Assembly (NCBI GenBank): GCA_038106145.1
Contig: JAYODD010000005.1
Location: 137,231-201,230, forward strand
DNA: 64,000 nt
Direction of reading: 5' to 3'
Origin: JBFJKD01 sp038106145
GTDB lineage: Bacteria > Pseudomonadota > Gammaproteobacteria > Pseudomonadales > Porticoccaceae
Notes under the pieces: generated by a model
The model's database searches: none
What the model was told of the DNA's origin: nothing
Seen by the model: only the letters and a program-made list of their open reading frames with translations
Shown here: one piece after another, positions 63,994 through 64,000 of the stretch
Layout of the letters: every line of letters begins with the position of its first letter
Position numbering within the stretch: the stretch's first letter is position 1
Translations under genes and position numbers: made by a program

Positions 63994-64000
63994 TGGGGAT

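Overview
The window reads as a draft-assembly contig from a gammaproteobacterium. The conserved gene neighbourhoods (rpoN-hpf-ptsN-rapZ-NPr, yrbG-kdsD-kdsC-lptCAB, mlaC-ibaG-murA-hisGDC-degS, and rplM-rpsI-petABC-sspAB) are the arrangement known from Pseudomonas-like and Cellvibrionales-like marine bacteria. Species cannot be named from this. No tRNA, rRNA, CRISPR array, insertion sequence or phage gene was seen. One 100-N scaffold gap is present.

Region 1 (1-28988) is core genome. From the left, on the minus strand: an FAD-linked oxidase (cut by the window edge) and an enoyl-CoA hydratase/isomerase, darP and mgtE, the nitrogen-PTS/sigma-54 block (NPr, rapZ, ptsN, hpf, rpoN), and the LPS-transport/Kdo block (lptB, lptA, lptC, kdsC, kdsD, yrbG). 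On the plus strand follow mlaC, ibaG, murA, hisG, hisD and hisC. Then come degS (minus), a homodimeric ATP sulfurylase, zapG (minus), an alpha/beta hydrolase, zapE, rplM-rpsI, the bc1 complex (with cytochromes b and c1 fused in one frame), sspA, sspB and a thiolase ending at a strong bidirectional terminator. Odd points are a lone mlaC without mlaFED/B and the cytochrome b-c1 fusion.

Region 2 (29.0-47.3 kb) is accessory. It holds two tandem copies of a naphthalene-dioxygenase-like Rieske oxygenase (alpha plus beta). The second copy is interrupted by the N gap, whose two edges each share exactly 55 nt with copy 1. A perfect FNR/Anr-type dyad lies upstream of copy 1, and a 14-bp tandem repeat sits over the end of its beta gene. 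Transporters follow (two MFS, one AEC), then the DUF1302-DUF1329-YCF48-RND set that recurs in degraders of hydrophobic compounds, a glutathionylspermidine synthetase/amidase, a GST and a sulfotransferase-family protein.

Region 3 (47.5-64.0 kb) is two divergent catabolic operons. The minus operon encodes UbiX, a Tat-exported unknown, a vanillyl-alcohol-oxidase/p-cresol-methylhydroxylase-type flavoprotein with its lipoprotein cytochrome c, an aldehyde dehydrogenase, a UbiD-type decarboxylase with its small zinc-ribbon subunit, and a second, divergent VAO-family flavoprotein. The plus operon encodes a ferritin-like diiron protein of unknown function, an aldehyde dehydrogenase, a zinc alcohol dehydrogenase, a benzoate/terephthalate-type Rieske dioxygenase (alpha, beta), a PdxA/TphB-like dehydrogenase, a XylT-like ferredoxin and a catechol 2,3-dioxygenase. 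Together they suggest oxidation of a para-alkylphenol or aryl alcohol side chain to the acid, non-oxidative decarboxylation and/or ring dihydroxylation, then meta-cleavage. The exact substrate cannot be read from sequence. No transcription regulator and no Rieske reductase gene is visible between 29 and 64 kb.
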